DNA of 64,000 nt from Dissophora ornata (taxonomy: Eukaryota; Mortierellomycota; Mortierellomycetes; Mortierellales; Mortierellaceae): positions 6,874 through 70,873 of the forward strand of contig MU616603.1 in assembly GCA_025201705.1 (NCBI GenBank), read 5' to 3'. Shown one piece after another: positions 60,783-64,000 of this stretch. The translations under genes and the position numbers were made by a program. Position 1 is the first letter of the stretch; each line of letters starts with the position of its first letter. The notes under the pieces were generated by a model, which was not told where the DNA came from, did not search any database, and saw only the letters and a list, made by a program, of their open reading frames with translations.

Positions 60783-63651
60783 ATGGCATTCAACATCGAA
60801 GAACGTGAAAGCCTGTCGGCCCTTATCTTGGCCATTACCAAGACTGGTGATCTCTACCTTGACCCAGCACAGGTCAAGGTACAGCTGCGCTTCCTTTTTT
60901 CCTTTTTAATGTCTTGGCATTGGAAAGCACTAGAACGCACTTGTTTGAACGAGGAAAGAGCAACCTCCTTGTTCACCTATGTCTCGACTTTGCTCAAATA
61001 CCAATGGACCATAGGAAGTGAAATCCATATGTAAAAAATCAGAGATCAATGTCAAGATTGCCTATGAGCTGCTAATGATCCAGCTCCAGCGCAAGCATGC
61101 CCAGGTATAGACCACATCCCATCAGTCGAACATCCGAGAGTATGACCAAGTATCATTAACAAGTATTTGTATGAATTTGCTCGCGTCTTCAACAAAAGAT
61201 CCGTTTTTCAAGCACACAGCTCGTTGCAGAGCTCTTCCAACGATCCCACGTCTTTCGCGAGCTGCTTGTGGCAGACTATTCCATTTTCCTACAGCTGACA
61301 GTTGGGATACACCAGAACACCCTCCCGCCTCCAGCACTCTTTGCAGAGAAGACGAAGCAACTTGCCGTATCACTCACAAATGAGTGGAATGCAAAATACG
61401 GGGCTGTCTACAAGCAGGTATCACTTTTTTGAAGTCGTTTCTGTAGCGATAATTAGAGTCTTAAGATGCACCTTCGCCTAACATCTCTATTGCAGATCGC
61501 TTTAGGTTACGAGTTCTTGAAATACCATCTCAAGGTTGACTTTACAAATCTTGTCCCTGTTACCGAAGAGGCTCGCAATGCTGAGCAGAGGGCGCAGGAG
61601 GTGACTAGTCGACGGCTTCGCCAAAAACGATACGAGAAAGCTGCTGCGGAAATGGAAGAGGAGGCCGAGGACATTCAAGAGAGCCTTCGAAAAATGGTTA
61701 GTGTGAACTACTGACGTTGGCCTTTTGACAATCTGCAATCACTAGACCTGACCTCAAAGACCATGTGTGTTATATCTCCAACAGCACTCCTGTTTTGAAA
61801 TTTTGGTACCAAACTTGGACGACGATGCGGCCCTCAATGCAATTTTCAGCGCACCCTCAAATACGGAGGAACGCCAGGGCGTAGACAGCGCAGGAGAAGA
61901 GATCCAAGGTGAAAACCAGGAGCAGCAGGAGCAAGAAGGCGAGAGCTCGGCTATGGAAGATGAAGCGATGCTGAGACATGATCCCGTTGGAGTGTATGCT
62001 AACGCTTTGGGATCCAACCGGTACAAGTTGACTATCAATGTTAATAAGGAGAACCCTGTCGATGTCATGGAATCAGAAGAGAACTCAGAACTGTTTGCGA
62101 CTCTGCGGGAGTGCTACCGATTGATTGTGAAAAAGCACTGGCCGTTGATTATGGGGTGGTTGGATGTCTTAATGAAGGCAGATCATGAACCTGGTGAACA
62201 ACGGGCAGAGTATGACCGGCTACTCAGGCTGGCAATTGATCTTAAGAAGGGTGTGACAGATGCCAAGAGCAAGAGCGAAGATCTTGGTGTTAACATGGAC
62301 ACTATGTATGGTACGTTATCTCGTGAAAACAAAGCGATCTGCACCACTCGTTGTAAACAATTATGACTAACATGATGTGCGCAAATAGGGCCAAATGAAC
62401 ATGAATCTGATGAGGATGACGAGGAATTTGAGGAAGTCGATATATCAGCATCCAGGGATGACAGAAAGAAAGGCAAACAGGTGAAAAGAAATGCGCCAAT
62501 ACCGGAGCCTCGCAAGCCTAGGAACCCTGTCTTTGCAATGCAAGGAGAAGACGTTTTGAAAGACGACCCTACTTACGCGGGAGGTACGAAAATACTACCG
62601 ATGCGCACTGTAGAAGCGTCTGATCCACCAAAGATTCCTTCTACAGCGGGCAACTTGAGAGCAGCAAGCGAGGTGCCTACACCGCCAGCCGAAAGAGACG
62701 ATGGAGAAGAGACAAGAGAAGGTAATCATTGGCGTTTGAGCCTGACTGAGATTCGCACAGGATCTGAATCTCCGCAATATGCTGATTCGTGAATCGTCGA
62801 TTTATCATAGCGTTGATGGCAAGAGCACCGGTGATCCCATGGGATGACGATTTGGCCGTATGGGATAAAAAGGAGATGGCGTTCAATACCTCTGGATTGG
62901 AATATTCGCATCGCTTCCTCGGAGTAGGCGACGGCAGCAACATGGTATCTCAGGCAACATTGGAGAGAATGAAGATGCGAACGCGTATTTACGACCCGGA
63001 GCTACCTGAAGTTATAAAGGTATAAAGTGATGGTAATGACTGTAGAACATGTGTTCGTTGCGAATTGTCTTCGTATCTGACACCTGCCACGCTGCTTTTT
63101 AGGCGTGTCGATATCCGATGAGCAATGGTCGACTATGTATGAGAAGGGACTTGGTACGCTGCCCATATCATGGACCCATTGTGTCTCGAGATGATCACGG
63201 CCAGATCCACCAGGAAGGCGGCTTCATTGCTGATGAGGATGCACTGGACGACGACCAAGAAGCGGACCTAATTCAAAGGGCAGTAGCAGCAGCCTCTGGT
63301 TCTTCAAAGCCAATGTCTGGAGGGCGGGGATATGGATCTGCAGCGCGTTCTTCGTCACGACTGCTCAAGGACAGTTCGACCTGGGAAGACATCGAAGATG
63401 ACGTGAACCAAGCGCTAGGCCTTGAAAAGATTGAGCCGAAACGGAAACGGGGCCAAGGGAATACAGAAGGAAAGCAGAAAAAATCTCACAAACCACCATC
63501 GGCGCTGGTTAATATATCTAAACCGCCAGACTCTTCGCGTGCGAGACTGATAAAGCATTTGGGAAAGAAAGCAGTCAAGGACTCTGTGGAGCAGGATCGA
63601 CGATCAGAGAGAGCAGAGCTGGCAAAGGACTCACGAATACATCGATGGTAA
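60783..63651 (+). CDS. UVSSA: UV-stimulated scaffold protein A (transcription-coupled repair)
   Basis: Eight exons: 60783-60878, 61045-61104, 61199-61417, 61496-61696, 61785-62310, 62389-62721, 62811-63019 and 63103-63651 (730 residues). The N-terminal VHS-like helical domain reads VKIAYELLMIQLQRKHAQ, ELFQRSHVFRELLVADYSIF, LPPPALFAEKTKQLA and YKQIALGYEFLKYHLKVDF, as in UVSSA. A coiled, acidic middle follows. The C-terminal DUF2043 region has RAPVIPWDDDL and a zinc-binding set C550, C559, C566 and H569 (CRYPMSNGRLC, then RCPYHGPIVSRDD). Animal UVSSA works with CSA/CSB to bring TFIIH to RNA polymerase II stalled at DNA damage. Many yeasts lack it. An alternative acceptor near 62760 would give an early stop instead of the DUF2043 region. 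It converges with the gene ending at 63793. Confidence 0.94.
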
Positions 63652-63792
63652 TCTAGAAGCGTTCTTGTACTGAGCTTATAATAAAAACTAGAAAACTATC
63701 AGTTTTGAAGCTATAGTCCATCGCGTTTTATTGGCGTTCTATATTAAAGAAGCCAACATATTGCATGCGGTATATCAAAAGCCGCCAGCCTT

Positions 63793-64000
63793 TTATTCAA
63801 TTCGAGGATTCTGCTGTACTCGTAGCAGCGCTGTCAATTCTTTCAATTGCATCTGCAGTGCCTCATACTGGGCATCCGCTTTTTCCTGCCTCCGATCAGC
63901 CTGTTCTTGGATCTCCTTCAAACTCGTATCGAACTTCTTTTGCATCGCTTCCAGTCGGTGGTCGATTTCCTCTGTTCTCTCCGATGTTGCTGCAGTTGCT
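63793..64000 (-). CDS. Coiled-coil protein, C-terminal end only
   Basis: The minus-strand frame is open from the window edge to a TAA at 63793. It reads a charged heptad-type helix (EIDHRLEAMQKKFDTSLKEI, QADRRQEKADAQYEALQ, LKELTALLRVQQNPRIE). The composition indicates a long coiled coil ending about 10 residues before the stop. Most of the gene lies outside. A decayed relative is seen at 21880-22060, so this belongs to a multi-copy family. Confidence 0.7.
   Translation of the reverse strand, partial: ATAATSERTEEIDHRLEAMQKKFDTSLKEIQEQADRRQEKADAQYEALQMQLKELTALLRVQQNPRIE

Overview
The window is nuclear DNA of a filamentous fungus, most likely an early-diverging one in Mortierellomycota. This rests on many short GT-AG introns with fungal-style splice sites, F-box gene remnants, a DUF3684 protein, an LPMO-like secreted protein, pyrimidine-rich leaders, and animal-like genes (UVSSA, U2SURP, CCDC97, ZCCHC9) that many yeasts lack. 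The taxon is inferred from gene style; no rRNA or organelle marker is present. All exon models were joined by hand from splice signals and reading phase. No tRNA, rRNA, CRISPR array or intact transposon was recognised.

Layout. 1-0.5 kb: edge of a minus-strand poly-Gln gene. 2.8-7.5 kb: a large disordered protein of unknown function. 7.5-12 kb: gene-poor, with decayed coding remnants. 12-18 kb: a compact housekeeping block holding an FAD-dependent monooxygenase (with an 11-nt exon), a ZCCHC9-type zinc-knuckle protein, mitochondrial GrpE (Mge1) and Cox23. 20-25 kb: a single-exon Ser-rich protein with a Cys cluster, two decayed fragments (one F-box) and a Nudix hydrolase. 27-30 kb: an ankyrin + DIL-domain protein. 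32-33 kb: a secreted LPMO-like protein. 34-41 kb: an F-box/RPEL-like protein, then a divergent pair, CCDC97 and U2SURP, both linked to the U2 snRNP. 41-48.3 kb: an accessory, repeat-rich zone. It holds a secreted precursor with six 24-residue repeats cut by Lys-Arg sites, a gene broken by a 19-bp triplication, and a long inverted repeat (arms about 0.5 kb) around a gene fragment. 48.7-52.8 kb: two tandem FAD monooxygenases. 54-60.5 kb: a 12-exon DUF3684 / HSP90-like ATPase gene, divergent from UVSSA at 60.8-63.7 kb. Right edge: C-terminus of a coiled-coil protein.

Working relations. Mge1 and Cox23 are both mitochondrial biogenesis factors. CCDC97 and U2SURP are head to head across 229 bp, which suggests shared control of U2-associated splicing proteins. 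DUF3684 and UVSSA share a 308-bp promoter.

The most novel locus is the minus-strand gene at 43623-44308. It has a signal peptide, a short propeptide, and six near-identical Pro-rich peptides each preceded by Lys-Arg. This is the architecture of an alpha-factor-like, kexin-processed repeat peptide, here in what looks like an early-diverging fungus.
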